Source: an uncultured Bacteroidia bacterium (GTDB lineage Bacteria > Bacteroidota > Bacteroidia > NS11-12g > UBA955). From it: a stretch of 64,000 bases of DNA. Below, in pieces: positions 44,369 to 54,719 of this stretch. The DNA lies in NCBI GenBank assembly GCA_943788195.1, contig CALSPH010000002.1:310001-374000 (forward strand). Reading direction: 5' to 3'. Each line of letters begins with the position of its first letter. Positions within the stretch are counted from its first letter, which is position 1. The position numbers and the translations under genes were made by a program. The notes under the pieces were generated by a model. It was not told where the DNA came from, did not search any database, and saw only the letters and a list, made by a program, of their open reading frames with translations.

Positions 44369-46012
44369 TTAAAACCAGCTTAGTTTGCGTAAATCAGCAT
44401 TCAATCGATAACCCACCGAGATAGAAGTGCCTGTACCAATGTATTTTGATCCAGATCTATGTTGAACTCTTAGGTCAAAAAAGCTTGCATAACCTAATCG
44501 ATAGGAAATAGATATATCCGCCATCAATGCATTGACATTTTGCCCTTGAAATAAATCATTATTAAAATCTTGAACGCGTGTAGAATTAGACCTGAGTATA
44601 TTTCCGCCATAATTATTACCTGCAAGACTTGAATCGACACCCTTTCTTACCACACTGAACGAAGCACTGAACATGATCAAATCATCTTTGCGAAACAACT
44701 TTCTGATTTTAGGTACATAATGTATGCGTGTAAATACCTCATGGAAATTTGAACCCAATGGATGCGCCAAACTTTGATTAAAATGAGCATAATTACTGCC
44801 GGTATTAAAATGACTATAGGTATAAGGTCTTACTCTATTGTACTCACTACTTATACTAAACAGGCCCAATTTTGATTCTGTTTTGGCATACTTCGCACCT
44901 AATTGATAACCATACTTATTAGCCCACCATCCATTTTTCTGGCGCACAAATTTGATATTAAACTCATCCAATACAAATTGACCATAGAAAATCATATTAA
45001 AATTAGTGTGTTGTTTAAAGTCAATGGCCATCATAACATTATCATTACTCCCTGCATCAATTTCAACGGCTCTAAGAAAAATAATTGGGTTTAAGTAACT
45101 GATATCATACCCAGTTTGCGTACTGTCTACGCGCTGAAACATTACCATTTCTGAAAGGCCAATAAAAGTACCTTTTCCAATCTTGGCAGAAATTCGATGC
45201 ATTGCACCATACTTTGGAGTAAAAAGACTATTCCCTAGCAATGGAGAGTAGTCGGTATATTTCGAGAATATATTCTGATACTCAATTCGTTTACCAAATT
45301 TGGTGTTTAGTTTTAAGAAAAGATAAGGTGCTGCAAAGTCACTTAATATTAGAGACCTTTCTCCAAAACCAATGAAATTTCGATCATTCCCAAATTGAGC
45401 GGTTACAAAATCCTTAATTGGGCTAAAGGTTATGTATCCTGTAGCGCCAATATAATCATACCCTTTGTTCTTAAAATTTTTCCACCAAATTTGCCCAGGT
45501 ATAACATCGTTTCGATTGCCAAAACTATCAACAAAGCCAGGACCTACCCATTGGTTTTCAGTAATACGACTATAAAAACCTAAACCATACTTCCCGCCAA
45601 GGTTTCCTTTAAACTCCACTCCTCTTGAATTAACAAAGGTTGATTTTGAGCCCGCCTTTCCTCCACTTAAACTTAACACTGGGTTCAAGAAAATTTGATA
45701 CTTCTGACCCTTCTCATAGTATAAATTCCCTCGATTCAGATAAAAAGGCAATTTACGTTTAGCCATACTATCTGGGTTGAAATCTGTTCTTAAATTAAGT
45801 GCAACAAGTGACGACCCGTCAGGTGCCAAATTAGCAAAATGCTGTTTGTTATGCAGTTTTTTTGCTTCAACATCATAATTGCTATACCATAACTCCTGCA
45901 ATGAACCTGAATTTCTATACCAGCTTTGGGCATATATCCGAGTACCCGACATCAATACTACACAAAGTAGAATCCGAATAAAAATGGTCAATTTGAGATA
46001 ATTTGACTGCAC
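44369..46012 (-). CDS. Outer-membrane barrel protein, Wzi/RemB-like
   Basis: A 547-residue exported protein with signal peptide (FIRILLCVVLMSGTRIYAQ) and strong alternating-strand character. The segments QFGNDRNFIGFGERSLILSDFAAPYLFL and GYDISYLNPIIFLRAVEI are seen in the capsule-assembly Wzi-like family, which includes the gliding protein RemB of Flavobacterium. I am sure of the barrel class, less so of RemB. It ends only 6 bases from the CDF stop (convergent). Confidence 0.75.
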   Translation of the reverse strand: MQSNYLKLTIFIRILLCVVLMSGTRIYAQSWYRNSGSLQELWYSNYDVEAKKLHNKQHFANLAPDGSSLVALNLRTDFNPDSMAKRKLPFYLNRGNLYYEKGQKYQIFLNPVLSLSGGKAGSKSTFVNSRGVEFKGNLGGKYGLGFYSRITENQWVGPGFVDSFGNRNDVIPGQIWWKNFKNKGYDYIGATGYITFSPIKDFVTAQFGNDRNFIGFGERSLILSDFAAPYLFLKLNTKFGKRIEYQNIFSKYTDYSPLLGNSLFTPKYGAMHRISAKIGKGTFIGLSEMVMFQRVDSTQTGYDISYLNPIIFLRAVEIDAGSNDNVMMAIDFKQHTNFNMIFYGQFVLDEFNIKFVRQKNGWWANKYGYQLGAKYAKTESKLGLFSISSEYNRVRPYTYSHFNTGSNYAHFNQSLAHPLGSNFHEVFTRIHYVPKIRKLFRKDDLIMFSASFSVVRKGVDSSLAGNNYGGNILRSNSTRVQDFNNDLFQGQNVNALMADISISYRLGYASFFDLRVQHRSGSKYIGTGTSISVGYRLNADLRKLSWF

Positions 46013-46064
46013 CTACTGCAAAGTAGGGTTAAAAAATGAAATAAAACAATTAATGGTTGACGTG

Positions 46065-47111
46065 CTACAGAACGAGCAAAGCATCACCGTAAGTTCTAAA
46101 CTTATATTTTTCCTTAATTGCCGTTTCGTAAATCTCCATTGCGAAGTCATAACCAGCAAATGCTGCAGTAGCCATCATCAATGTAGATTTTGGAGCATGG
46201 AAATTGGTCAAAAAGCAATTAGGAATTTTAAAATCGTGTGGAGGAAAAATAAACTTATCTGTCCATCCTTCGCCCATATTTAGAGTGCCTATAGATGAAA
46301 CGGATGACTCTAGAGCTCTAAGAGCACCAGAACCTACTGCCAAAATTTTTCTTTTATTCTCTTTGGCATCATTCACCAATGTGGAAGTATCCTGTGGTAT
46401 AAAGTAATACTCACTGTCCATTTTATGCTTGGTTAAATCTTCAACCTCAACGTCTTTGGTAGTGCCTAAACTTTGATGAAGTGTTACTTCAGTAAAGTTG
46501 ATGCCTTTAATATCCAAACGCATCATAAACTCTCTAGAAAAGTGCAAGCCTACTGCAGGTGGCATTACTGCTCCAACTTCTTTAGCAAAGATGGTTTGAT
46601 ACCATTCGTTATCTTCTTCCTTTAGCTCTCTTTCTAAATACTTCGGTATGGGTGTCTGACCTATTTTGTCCACCACTTTGGTAAATTCTTCCTCAGACCC
46701 ATCAAATAAGAACCGAATCGTTCTTCCTCTAGAGGTTGTATTATCCACCACTTCAGCTACCAATTCATCTTCTCCAAAGTAGAGTTTATTTCCGACACGA
46801 ATTTTCCTTGCTGGATCAACCAATACATCCCATAATCGGTTTTCTTTATTCAACTCTCGCAACAAGAAAACTTCTATTTGAGCACCGGTTTTTTCTTTGT
46901 TGCCATACATTCTAGCTGGAAATACTTTCGTATTGTTCAACACAAAAACATCCTTATCATTAAATATTTCAAGTAGATCAACGAATTTTTTGTGCTCAAT
47001 TTTCCCTGTTTTACTGTCAGCAACCATTAAACGGCAATCATGACGATCTTTGTTTAATCCTTGTGATATTAAGTTTTGGGGTAATTCAAAGCCGAATTTG
47101 GATAATTTCAT
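46065..47111 (-). CDS. queA: S-adenosylmethionine:tRNA ribosyltransferase-isomerase
   Basis: Transfers the ribosyl part of SAM to preQ1 in tRNA to give epoxyqueuosine, which QueG (16220) then reduces. Motifs: DRHDCRLMV near the start, [16 protein letters not shown], the central [29 protein letters not shown] and [11 protein letters not shown] near the end. Length is 348 residues, normal. A good promoter lies upstream at 47152-47180. It is transcribed alone, divergent from the MacB-like permease. Confidence 0.96.
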   Translation of the reverse strand: MKLSKFGFELPQNLISQGLNKDRHDCRLMVADSKTGKIEHKKFVDLLEIFNDKDVFVLNNTKVFPARMYGNKEKTGAQIEVFLLRELNKENRLWDVLVDPARKIRVGNKLYFGEDELVAEVVDNTTSRGRTIRFLFDGSEEEFTKVVDKIGQTPIPKYLERELKEEDNEWYQTIFAKEVGAVMPPAVGLHFSREFMMRLDIKGINFTEVTLHQSLGTTKDVEVEDLTKHKMDSEYYFIPQDTSTLVNDAKENKRKILAVGSGALRALESSVSSIGTLNMGEGWTDKFIFPPHDFKIPNCFLTNFHAPKSTLMMATAAFAGYDFAMEIYETAIKEKYKFRTYGDALLVL

Positions 47112-47151
47112 ATAGGAGTAGCGCTAGTTTAAAGCAATTTTTTAAGGAGTG

Positions 47152-47180
47152 CAAAAGTACTTGTTTATGTCTTGAAACAA
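47152..47180 (-). promoter_or_regulatory. Promoter of queA
   Basis: On the minus strand TTG (47178-47180), 18-base spacer, TACTTTTG (47152-47159). A full Bacteroidota-type match, about 40 bases before the ATG. Confidence 0.65.
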
Positions 47181-47271
47181 AAATAAAATAGCGTAAAATT
47201 CAACCATATAAATATTGCCTCTTATCGATTTTGGGCAATTGCTATAAACAAATTTCCTAATTTGCGCTGAA

Positions 47272-48537
47272 TTGTTCAAATACCATATTGCCTATATAAA
47301 ACTCGCATTTGAGGCTATACTAAGCCACAAATTACGATCAGTACTCTCAGTTCTTGGCATTACCATCGGTATATTTTGCATTATAATGGTTTTTACTGCC
47401 GTAAGTTCATTAGAGAAACACGTCAAAAGCAGTGTAGAAAGCTTTGGCACAGATGTTATTTTCATTCAAAAATGGCCTTGGACCTTTGGGAGTGATTATC
47501 CGTGGTGGAAGTATTACCGAAGACCTTCACCTACATATAAGAACTTTGAATTACTTGAGAAGCAACTAAAAGGAACGGTTATCAAGCATAGTTCATACGT
47601 TACAGGGATAAACAACGTTAAAATTGTAAGCAATAAAATCATTATTGATAATGCAAGTGTAGTTGCATGCACGCATGATTACAGACATGTTCAAGAGTTT
47701 AATTTAGAGAAAGGGAGGTATTTTACAGAATTTGAAAGTGGGACAGGTGGTAACGTTGTAATAATTGGTAACCGTATTGCTGAAAATTTAAGTTTAGGTG
47801 AAAATGATCTGGGTAAACAAATAACGATTAATAAAATTCCAGCCAGATTGATAGGCATTCTTAAGAAGCAAGGAGACAATCTTTTAGGCAAGAACAACGA
47901 TGACTTGGCATTTACACCCTATTTATTCTTAAACAAGAGCTATAACCTCCAAAAAGAAGGCTCAGAACCCAGTATGATGCTTAAAGTGAAGGACAACATA
48001 CCTCTAGATGAAGCAAAGGCCGAAGTAAGAGGGATTCTTCGTACCCTGCTCAAATTAAAAATAAAAAAGGAGGATAATTTTTCGATTAATCAGATATCCA
48101 TGCTGACCGCCAATTTATCTGTACTCTTTAATAGCATTAATATAGCGGGCCTACTTATTGGCATTTTTTCCGTGCTTGTTGGAGGGTTTGGCGTGGCTAA
48201 TATTATGTTTGTTTCGGTAAAAGAACGAACCAATCTTATCGGTATACAGAAAGCTTTAGGTGCCAAGCGAAGATTTATTCAAAATCAATTTATTGCAGAA
48301 TCGGTCATGCTGTGTATAATTGGAGGCCTATTGGGCATACTACTGGTCTATTTAATTTGTTTAATAGCCAATGGAGCACTTTCGTCCAGTGACAACACAT
48401 TTAGACTGATCCTAAGTTTCAAAATCTTTCTAGGAGGAGTTATATTCTCTGCAATTATTGGGGTATTGGCTGGATATTTCCCAGCTAGCAAAGCATCCAA
48501 AATGCTTCCAGTGGATGCAATTCGATCTAAGTCCTAA
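47272..48537 (+). CDS. MacB-like ABC transporter permease (FtsX domain)
   Basis: A 421-residue permease. The N-terminal segment (residues 20-45, RSVLSVLGITIGIFCIIMVFTAV) is followed by a large periplasmic MacB-type domain and then three membrane segments forming the FtsX domain (GGFGVANIMFVSVKERTNLIGIQKALGAKRRFIQNQF, then SVMLCIIGGLLGILLVYLI, then GGVIFSAIIGVLAGYFPA). Such proteins drive export of lipoproteins, peptides or macrolides with a separate ATPase; none is adjacent. The start is TTG; no ATG lies before the first membrane segment. Confidence 0.88.
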   Translation: MFKYHIAYIKLAFEAILSHKLRSVLSVLGITIGIFCIIMVFTAVSSLEKHVKSSVESFGTDVIFIQKWPWTFGSDYPWWKYYRRPSPTYKNFELLEKQLKGTVIKHSSYVTGINNVKIVSNKIIIDNASVVACTHDYRHVQEFNLEKGRYFTEFESGTGGNVVIIGNRIAENLSLGENDLGKQITINKIPARLIGILKKQGDNLLGKNNDDLAFTPYLFLNKSYNLQKEGSEPSMMLKVKDNIPLDEAKAEVRGILRTLLKLKIKKEDNFSINQISMLTANLSVLFNSINIAGLLIGIFSVLVGGFGVANIMFVSVKERTNLIGIQKALGAKRRFIQNQFIAESVMLCIIGGLLGILLVYLICLIANGALSSSDNTFRLILSFKIFLGGVIFSAIIGVLAGYFPASKASKMLPVDAIRSKS

Positions 48538-49313
48538 TCGGCCTTTTTAATACCGTTAATACAATAAGCCGCACCAAGTTGTCTTTTAGACTTTAACTTT
48601 TTCAGATTTTGATTAACAATTGCATCATTATAATGCTCTGGGTGATACAAATGATACACAATGGGTCTATGTTTTGCATAATAGATGGGTACTCCATTTT
48701 TTCTTAAACGCCATTCAATATCTACATCCTCTCCAATGCCGGCTAATGTGTAATCCTCGTCAAACCCATTCACTTGGCACAGAAGTTCTTTATCAATGGA
48801 CCAATTGCATCCCCAAATGCCTTTACTATTTGTTTGATTGGGTTTCCGTGTTGGATAATAAATCGCGTGCTTTATTTGCTTGCTTCCTTCTGCAATCAAG
48901 TTTAATATGGCGAGTGAAGATTTACCATTGGTAAGCTTTTCAGTATGACCTTCACTCAACATCACTCTTCTTCCAAATATGCATGGATACTCTAGCAAGT
49001 TCAAATATGATTCAATAAACCTAGGGTGGGGTATGCAATCCCCATCAATAAAAACGATTCGGTCTGCTGTTGCTCGTTTTATGGCCTGATTCAGTATTCG
49101 ACATTTTCTAAACCCACTATCCTCTTGACTGACATGGCGAATTGGAAATGTGTAATCTGCAATACCAAGCGTATCTATATCGAGCGCATTATCATCTTCT
49201 GCAATAACCAACTCAAACTCTTTACGGGTTTGTTGCTGGAATGCACGGAGCAATAGTTTAAGAAATGTTTCATTCTTATAATAAGCAATGACCACACTTA
49301 GCTTAATATTCAT
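48534..49313 (-). CDS. Family 2 glycosyltransferase
   Basis: A 259-residue GT-A enzyme. It starts LSVVIAYYKNETFLKLLLRAFQQQT, a typical GT2 opening, with the DxD-type metal site in VFIDGDCIPHPRF. The C-terminal GT2-like extension (GIWGCNWSIDKELLCQVNGFDEDYTLAGIGEDVDIEWRL) has the acidic catalytic region. It probably adds a sugar to a surface polysaccharide or lipid; the acceptor is unknown. It overlaps the end of the permease gene by 4 bases (convergent) and lies downstream of the ribosomal operon terminator. Confidence 0.9.
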   Translation of the reverse strand: MNIKLSVVIAYYKNETFLKLLLRAFQQQTRKEFELVIAEDDNALDIDTLGIADYTFPIRHVSQEDSGFRKCRILNQAIKRATADRIVFIDGDCIPHPRFIESYLNLLEYPCIFGRRVMLSEGHTEKLTNGKSSLAILNLIAEGSKQIKHAIYYPTRKPNQTNSKGIWGCNWSIDKELLCQVNGFDEDYTLAGIGEDVDIEWRLRKNGVPIYYAKHRPIVYHLYHPEHYNDAIVNQNLKKLKSKRQLGAAYCINGIKKAD

Positions 49314-49351
49314 TCTAAATTCAAAAGTAATTAAACTAACCCTTTAGACAT

Positions 49352-49386
49352 AAAAAATCCATCCGCTTTTGGCGAATGGATTTTTA
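49352..49386 (-). terminator. Terminator at the end of the ribosomal superoperon
   Basis: On the minus strand AAATCCATTCGCC and GGATGGATTT form a stem around the loop, ending in a U run. It follows the rplQ stop by 15 bases and separates the operon from the glycosyltransferase gene. Confidence 0.88.
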
Positions 49387-49400
49387 ATATGTTATTGATG

Positions 49401-50051
49401 TTAGGCTTTTTTCTCTTCGTCTGAGCTTTCGTCCGTAGATTGAGCCTCTGGAGTCTCTTCTGATGATTCTTCAACTACAGGCACTTCTGTTTCTGCAACT
49501 GTTTCCACAACTTCTGCTTCAGGAGTATCAGCAATTGCTTCAACAACCGCCTCAGGAGTAGCTTCAACCACTTCAACTGCATCTTCTACTACAGGTGCAG
49601 TTTCAGCTTTCTTCTCAGTCCCTTTTCCAGTTCCACCTCTTCTTGAGCGTTTTTTCTTGCTATCAGATTTTTTGGTTCTAGGGGTATAAAACTCATTGAA
49701 ATCAATCAACTCGATCATTGCCATGTCAGCATTGTCTCCTGATCTTATCCCAATTTTAAGAATACGCGTGTATCCACCTGGTCGGTCACCTACCTTATCA
49801 GCTACACTTGTAAATAGTTCCTTTGTGGCTTGTTTATCTTGAAGGTAGCTAAATACTACTCTTCTGTTGTGTTGCGTATCGTTTTTAGATTTGGTGATTA
49901 ATGGTTCAACAAATTTTCTCAATGCCTTCGCTTTCGCTGTGGTTGTATTGATCGATTTATGTTGAATTAAAGAACACGCCATGTTCTTTAACATCGCCTT
50001 TCTATGAGATGCTGTTCTACTTAAATTATTTATTTTATCTCCGTGTCTCAT
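49401..50051 (-). CDS. rplQ: 50S ribosomal protein L17 with long acidic tail
   Basis: A 216-residue L17. The L17 core fills about the first 120 residues ([66 protein letters not shown]). A basic stretch ([14 protein letters not shown]) is followed by about 65 residues rich in Glu, Ala, Val and Thr. L17 sits at the polypeptide exit tunnel; the tail would extend outside the core. Long tails occur in Bacteroidota L17. Last gene of the superoperon. Confidence 0.95.
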   Translation of the reverse strand: MRHGDKINNLSRTASHRKAMLKNMACSLIQHKSINTTTAKAKALRKFVEPLITKSKNDTQHNRRVVFSYLQDKQATKELFTSVADKVGDRPGGYTRILKIGIRSGDNADMAMIELIDFNEFYTPRTKKSDSKKKRSRRGGTGKGTEKKAETAPVVEDAVEVVEATPEAVVEAIADTPEAEVVETVAETEVPVVEESSEETPEAQSTDESSDEEKKA

Positions 50052-50056
50052 TATAA

Positions 50057-51052
50057 TTAATCGTCATTAAGGTTGTATTTACTTACATCCATTCCGAAAT
50101 TCAGGTTCTTCTCGCGCACAAATTCTTCCAATTCTGCAAGCGATTTTTTACCGAAATTTCTAAATTTCAACAAGTCATCGATATGATAGCTTACCAATTC
50201 ACCAAGTGTTTTAATTTCCGCTGCTTTCAAACAGTTATATGCTCTTACAGATAAATCTAAGTCAGATAATGGAGACTTAAGTATCTTACGCATGTGCAGA
50301 TAGTTCTCATCAACCTCTTGAGTTGGTTTTTGAACTTGTGCATCTAATAATATGCTTTCATCACTAAATAACACAAAATGTTGAATTAAGATATTAGCCG
50401 CTTCTTTCAAAGCTTCTTCAGGATGAATTGAGCCATCTGTGCTAACCTCAAGAATAAGTTTCTCGAAATCTGTTTTTTGCTCAACTCTAAAATCCTCAAC
50501 TGAATATTTTACATTCTTGATAGGTGTAAAAATTGAATCTATTGGAATAAGTCCAATAGCCGCATCCTTAGGTCTGTTTTCTTCTGCAGGTAAGTAACCT
50601 CTACCTTTATCTACAGTAAGCTCTAACTCGATGTTTACAGTAGGCTCCATGTTGCATATTACATGCTCAGGATTAAGAATTTGGAAGGTATTCGTATATC
50701 TGCTAATATCTCCAGCTAAAAATTGATCTTTTCCTTTAAGAGAAATGAAGATTTTTTCTGAAGTTTCATCTGTTTCAGTAAGCTTTTTAAATCTTACTTG
50801 TTTTAGATTCATCACGATGTCGACTACATCTTCAATAACTCCTTTAATGGAGGAGAATTCATGGTCTACGCCCTGAACCTTTATGCTAGTGATAGCATAT
50901 CCTTCGAGGGAACTAAGCAATATTCTGCGAAGAGAGTTTCCAATGGTAACTCCGTATCCTTTTTCTAATGGGGCAAATTCGAACAGACCATAAAAGTCTG
51001 TGTCTTTTTGCATTATTACTTTGTCCGGTTTCTGAAATGGTATTACTGGCAT
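50057..51052 (-). CDS. rpoA: RNA polymerase alpha subunit
   Basis: A 331-residue alpha subunit. The N-terminal dimer domain has [30 protein letters not shown]; the C-terminal domain, which contacts UP elements and activators, has [28 protein letters not shown]. Located between rpsD and rplQ as in the standard alpha operon. Confidence 0.98.
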   Translation of the reverse strand: MPVIPFQKPDKVIMQKDTDFYGLFEFAPLEKGYGVTIGNSLRRILLSSLEGYAITSIKVQGVDHEFSSIKGVIEDVVDIVMNLKQVRFKKLTETDETSEKIFISLKGKDQFLAGDISRYTNTFQILNPEHVICNMEPTVNIELELTVDKGRGYLPAEENRPKDAAIGLIPIDSIFTPIKNVKYSVEDFRVEQKTDFEKLILEVSTDGSIHPEEALKEAANILIQHFVLFSDESILLDAQVQKPTQEVDENYLHMRKILKSPLSDLDLSVRAYNCLKAAEIKTLGELVSYHIDDLLKFRNFGKKSLAELEEFVREKNLNFGMDVSKYNLNDD

Positions 51053-51056
51053 ATTT

Positions 51057-51662
51057 TTATTTAGAATATAGTTCTACAATTAATTGTTCTTTGATGTTTT
51101 CAGGAATTTCTGAACGCTCTGGTAGGTTCAAAAATGTTCCACTTAATTCTTTGCGATCAACGTCTAACCAAGAAAAAGAATTGTTACTACTTGTAACAGC
51201 ATCAGCAATCGCCTCTAATGATTTAGAACGTTCTCTAATAGATACTTTGTCTCCTGGTTTTAGTGAGTAGCTAGGAATATTTACAACATGGTCATTTACA
51301 GTTACATGCCGGTGTGATACAAACTGACGTGCTGCAGATCTTGTTCTTGCAAAGCCCATTCTGTAAATCGTATTGTCTAATCTTGCTTCGAGTAATCTTA
51401 AAAGATTTTCACCTTTAATCCCCTTTTTAATACTTGCTTTTTTATAAGTGTTAAGGAATTGTTTTTCAAGCAAACCATACGTGTATTTTGCTTTTTGCTT
51501 TTCCATTAACTGCATAGAATATTCAGACTTTTTTCCACGTCTCCTTGCGTTTCCGTGCTGCCCTGGAGGGTAATTCTTTCGCTCCAAATGCTTGTCTGGT
51601 CCAAAGATTGGTTCTTTGAATTTTCTTGCTATTTTACTTTTTGGTCCTGTATATCTTGCCAT
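51057..51662 (-). CDS. rpsD: 30S ribosomal protein S4
   Basis: A 201-residue S4 with the S4 RNA-binding motif ([32 protein letters not shown]), the region that also binds mRNA in autoregulation in other bacteria. It nucleates 30S assembly by binding 16S rRNA. The Cys-rich zinc motif of some S4 proteins is absent. Follows rpsK by 34 bases. Confidence 0.98.
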   Translation of the reverse strand: MARYTGPKSKIARKFKEPIFGPDKHLERKNYPPGQHGNARRRGKKSEYSMQLMEKQKAKYTYGLLEKQFLNTYKKASIKKGIKGENLLRLLEARLDNTIYRMGFARTRSAARQFVSHRHVTVNDHVVNIPSYSLKPGDKVSIRERSKSLEAIADAVTSSNNSFSWLDVDRKELSGTFLNLPERSEIPENIKEQLIVELYSK

Positions 51663-51696
51663 TCTGTTTTCTCTTTAAATATTAATACAATAGAAA

Positions 51697-52080
51697 TTAA
51701 ACACGTCTTCTTTTAGGAGGACGGCAACCATTATGTGGTAAAGGTGTAACATCATTGATTGATGTAATATCGATTCCTACAGCTGCTATTGTACGTATTG
51801 CTGCATCTCTGCCGCTTCCAGGTCCTTTTACGTATACATCTACTTTTCTCAAACCTGCGTCATATGCAACTTGTGCACAATCTGATACTGCAGTTTGAGC
51901 AGCATATGGAGTATTCTTTTTAGAACCTCTAAAACCCATTTTGCCTGCAGAAGACCATGAAATAACATCTCCGTTTCCATTTGTAATGGATACTATGATA
52001 TTATTAAAAGTAGCCTTAATATGAACCTGTCCTAACGGGTCTACTTTTACTTTCTTTTTTATAACTTTCTTACTTGTCAT
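51697..52080 (-). CDS. rpsK: 30S ribosomal protein S11
   Basis: A 127-residue S11, platform protein of the small subunit. Diagnostic segments: [43 protein letters not shown] and the C-terminal [18 protein letters not shown]. Start chosen at the ATG at 52080, 12 bases after rpsM. Confidence 0.98.
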   Translation of the reverse strand: MTSKKVIKKKVKVDPLGQVHIKATFNNIIVSITNGNGDVISWSSAGKMGFRGSKKNTPYAAQTAVSDCAQVAYDAGLRKVDVYVKGPGSGRDAAIRTIAAVGIDITSINDVTPLPHNGCRPPKRRRV

Positions 52081-52092
52081 GTTATTCTATCA

Positions 52093-52470
52093 CTATTTAG
52101 TAGCTTTCTTTTTGTTAGCTACTGTTTTACGTTTCCCTTTTCGAGTTCTTGAGTTGTTCTTTGTGCGTTGACCTCTTAAAGGTAAACCCTTTCTATGGCG
52201 TTGTCCTCTGTAACAGCCAATATCCATTAATCGCTTAATGTTCAATTGAACTTGAGATCTTAATTCACCTTCTGTTTTTACTTCGTCCGTAATAATACTT
52301 CTGATCTTTCCAGTTTCTTCATCACTCCACTCTTCTACTTTCTTGCTTTGATCAACTCCAGCTCTATCTAATACAGATGCCGCCTGTGATCTTCCAATCC
52401 CGTAGATATAAGTTAGACTTATAACTCCTCTTTTCCCTTTAGGGATATCTATTCCTGCTATACGTGCCAT
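52093..52470 (-). CDS. rpsM: 30S ribosomal protein S13
   Basis: A 125-residue S13, at the head of the small subunit, contacting the large subunit and P-site t[28 protein letters not shown] opens it, [24 protein letters not shown] ends the conserved part, and the C-terminus is basic. It follows rpmJ by 9 bases. Confidence 0.98.
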   Translation of the reverse strand: MARIAGIDIPKGKRGVISLTYIYGIGRSQAASVLDRAGVDQSKKVEEWSDEETGKIRSIITDEVKTEGELRSQVQLNIKRLMDIGCYRGQRHRKGLPLRGQRTKNNSRTRKGKRKTVANKKKATK

Positions 52471-52479
52471 TATTTTATA

Positions 52480-52596
52480 CTATCCTTGACGTTGTTTAAA
52501 TCTTGGGTTCTTTTTATTGATGACGTATAACTTACCGTTACGTCTTACAATTTTGCAGTCTACACTGCGCTTTTTTATGGATACTCTAACTTTCAT
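52480..52596 (-). CDS. rpmJ: 50S ribosomal protein L36
   Basis: A 38-residue protein ([19 protein letters not shown] at the start, NPRFKQRQG at the end) between infA and rpsM. Only one Cys remains of the zinc-binding CxxC...C...H set, so this is the zinc-independent form usual in Bacteroidota. It lies about 8 bases after infA. Confidence 0.96.
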   Translation of the reverse strand: MKVRVSIKKRSVDCKIVRRNGKLYVINKKNPRFKQRQG

Positions 52597-52604
52597 TATG
52601 CGTA

Positions 52605-52823
52605 CTATTTATATCTATATGTTATTCTACCTCTTGATAAATCATAAGGTGACATTTCAACCTGTACCTTGTCTCCTGGAAGAATTTTAATGTAATGCAT
52701 TCGCATCTTTCCAGAGATTGTAGCAACAATAAGATGTCCATTTTCAAGCTCCACTCTAAACATTGCGTTTGAGAGTGCTTCTTTGATAACTCCATCTTGT
52801 TTTATACTACTTTGTTTTGGCAT
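52605..52823 (-). CDS. infA: Translation initiation factor IF-1
   Basis: A 72-residue OB-fold factor that sits in the ribosomal A site during initiation. [55 protein letters not shown] and the C-terminal RGRITYRYK are typical. It follows secY after 57 bases, the only sizeable gap in this part of the operon, and a promoter is visible there (52843-52873). Confidence 0.98.
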   Translation of the reverse strand: MPKQSSIKQDGVIKEALSNAMFRVELENGHLIVATISGKMRMHYIKILPGDKVQVEMSPYDLSRGRITYRYK

Positions 52824-52842
52824 GGCTATTTTTTTCGGGCTG

Positions 52843-52873
52843 CAAAAATATGAACTTTATTTAACTTTATCAA
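52843..52873 (-). promoter_or_regulatory. Internal promoter before infA
   Basis: On the minus strand TTG (52871-52873), 20-base spacer and TATTTTTG (52843-52850), which would allow infA-rpmJ-rpsM-rpsK-rpsD-rpoA-rplQ to be transcribed apart from the upstream spc genes. Confidence 0.6.
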
Positions 52874-52880
52874 TATCAAA

Positions 52881-54233
52881 TTACATTCCTGATTGAACAT
52901 TTCTACCCCTCATTTTTCCTGACTTCATTAACCCATCATAATGACGTGTTTGAAGGTAACTATTTATTTGCTGAAGGGTATCTAAAATTACCCCTACCAT
53001 AATCAACAACGAAGTACCACCATAGAATTGGGCAAAACTTGGTGAAACTCCCATTAACCTTTGTGCAAAGGCAGGTAAAATTGCTACTAATGCTAAGAAG
53101 ATAGAACCTGGTAAGGTAATTCTTGACATTACCGAATCAATAAATTCAGTAGTTCTATTCCCGGGTTTAATACCTGGAACGAATCCACCGTTTCGTTTCA
53201 TTTCTTCACTAATCTTTCTTGAGTCAATGGTTATTGCGGTATAGAAATAAGTAAATACAACCACTAATAAGCCAAATACTAAGTTGTATTGCCAAGATGT
53301 ATAGTCTACAAACGCACTTAATGAACTCACTGATTTCTGTAAAGTAAATGTTACCGGAATAAACATAAGTGCTTGTGCAAATATGATTGGCATTACACCA
53401 GCCGCATTAATTTTTAAAGGCAAATATTGTCTTGCTCCACCAGCTAAACGGTTTCCAACCATCCGTTTCGCATATTGAACAGGTATTCTTCGTACGCCTT
53501 GTATTAGCAAAACGGTAGCTATAATAACAGCAACCCAAATAGCTAATTCAATAATAGGCCATAGTAGATCTCCAGAAGTAAACTTCAAACTAATTTCACC
53601 TAATAAGCTTGGTAAAAAACTCGCGATAATACCAATCATAATTAAGAGTGATATACCATTTCCAAGACCTTTATCTGTAATACGTTCTCCAATCCACATT
53701 GCAAACATGGTTCCCGCAACTAATAGCACAACAGAAACAGCGGTAAACATACTGTTACTCATTGCACCTGGATCAGTTAAATACAACAATGCACCGTGGT
53801 TACCCGGATTAGATTTCAAGTTGGCAACATATCCAATTGCTTGGAATAGCGTAATACCAATGGTAAGAATACGCGTATATTGATTCATTTTATCCCTTCC
53901 TTCTTCACCCTCTCGAGAGAGTCTCTGGAAAGCAGGTACTGCTAGCGTTAGCAGTTGCATCACAATACTTGCAGAGATATAGGGCATAATCCCTAATGCA
54001 ATTACCGATGCTTTATCAAAAGCACCCCCTGTAAATAGGCCCAATAGTCCAACCAAACCACCAGATGCCTGTTGCTGCAATCCAGTTAATTGAGCAGAAT
54101 CAACTCCGGGTAGAATGATATAGGTAGCTAACCTAAAGATAAAGAGATACATAAGAGTATTAATAATACGTACTCTTAGATCATCTATACTCCAGATTTC
54201 TTTTAGCTTTTGTATGAATCTCAATTTAAGCAT
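52881..54233 (-). CDS. secY: Preprotein translocase subunit SecY
   Basis: The 450-residue channel of the Sec translocon. Ten membrane segments are recognisable, with the plug-region ITLPGVD-like sequence early (IILPGVDSAQ) and TGGAFDKASVIALGIMPYISASI, then the basic cytoplasmic loops (RRIPVQYAKRMVGNRLAGG). It starts 3 bases after rplO. The map gene, which often follows secY in other Bacteroidota, is absent at this site. Confidence 0.97.
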   Translation of the reverse strand: MLKLRFIQKLKEIWSIDDLRVRIINTLMYLFIFRLATYIILPGVDSAQLTGLQQQASGGLVGLLGLFTGGAFDKASVIALGIMPYISASIVMQLLTLAVPAFQRLSREGEEGRDKMNQYTRILTIGITLFQAIGYVANLKSNPGNHGALLYLTDPGAMSNSMFTAVSVVLLVAGTMFAMWIGERITDKGLGNGISLLIMIGIIASFLPSLLGEISLKFTSGDLLWPIIELAIWVAVIIATVLLIQGVRRIPVQYAKRMVGNRLAGGARQYLPLKINAAGVMPIIFAQALMFIPVTFTLQKSVSSLSAFVDYTSWQYNLVFGLLVVVFTYFYTAITIDSRKISEEMKRNGGFVPGIKPGNRTTEFIDSVMSRITLPGSIFLALVAILPAFAQRLMGVSPSFAQFYGGTSLLIMVGVILDTLQQINSYLQTRHYDGLMKSGKMRGRNVQSGM

Positions 54234-54236
54234 TGA

Positions 54237-54707
54237 TTAGGCGTCTTTTTTTTCGTGTTTATTAAATATTTCTACCTTGCCACCAAGCTTTTCGATAGCT
54301 TCTTTAGCCGATTTGCTAAAACCATCGGCAGTAACATCGATCTTAGTTTTTAATTCACCACGTCCTAATATCTTAACATTATCATTTTTACCAATCATGT
54401 TCTTTTCAATGAAAGTTTCACGAGTGATTACTTTAATTTTATGTTCCGTAGCAAGCTTTTCTAAAAAGTCTAGATTTACTCCAATGTACTCAACTCTAAA
54501 CGGGTTTTTAAATCCACGTTTTGGAAGTCTTCTTTGGATTGGCATTTGTCCACCTTCAAAACCCATCTTTCTGCTATAACCACTTCTAGATTGAGCTCCA
54601 TTATGTCCTCTAGTAGAAGTACCACCTCTTCCAGATCCTTGGCCTCTGCCAATTCTTTTTCCTTTTTTTATTGAACCTTCTGCAGGTTTTAACGAATGTA
54701 AATTCAT
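54237..54707 (-). CDS. rplO: 50S ribosomal protein L15
   Basis: A 156-residue L15, a late assembly protein of the large subunit. The N-terminal glycine-rich extension (GSIKKGKRIGRGQGSGRGGTSTRGHNGAQSRSG) is typical. The C-terminal domain carries VTADGFSKSAKEAIEKLGGKVE. Ends 3 bases before secY. Confidence 0.98.
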   Translation of the reverse strand: MNLHSLKPAEGSIKKGKRIGRGQGSGRGGTSTRGHNGAQSRSGYSRKMGFEGGQMPIQRRLPKRGFKNPFRVEYIGVNLDFLEKLATEHKIKVITRETFIEKNMIGKNDNVKILGRGELKTKIDVTADGFSKSAKEAIEKLGGKVEIFNKHEKKDA

Positions 54708-54719
54708 TTCTTTATACTT

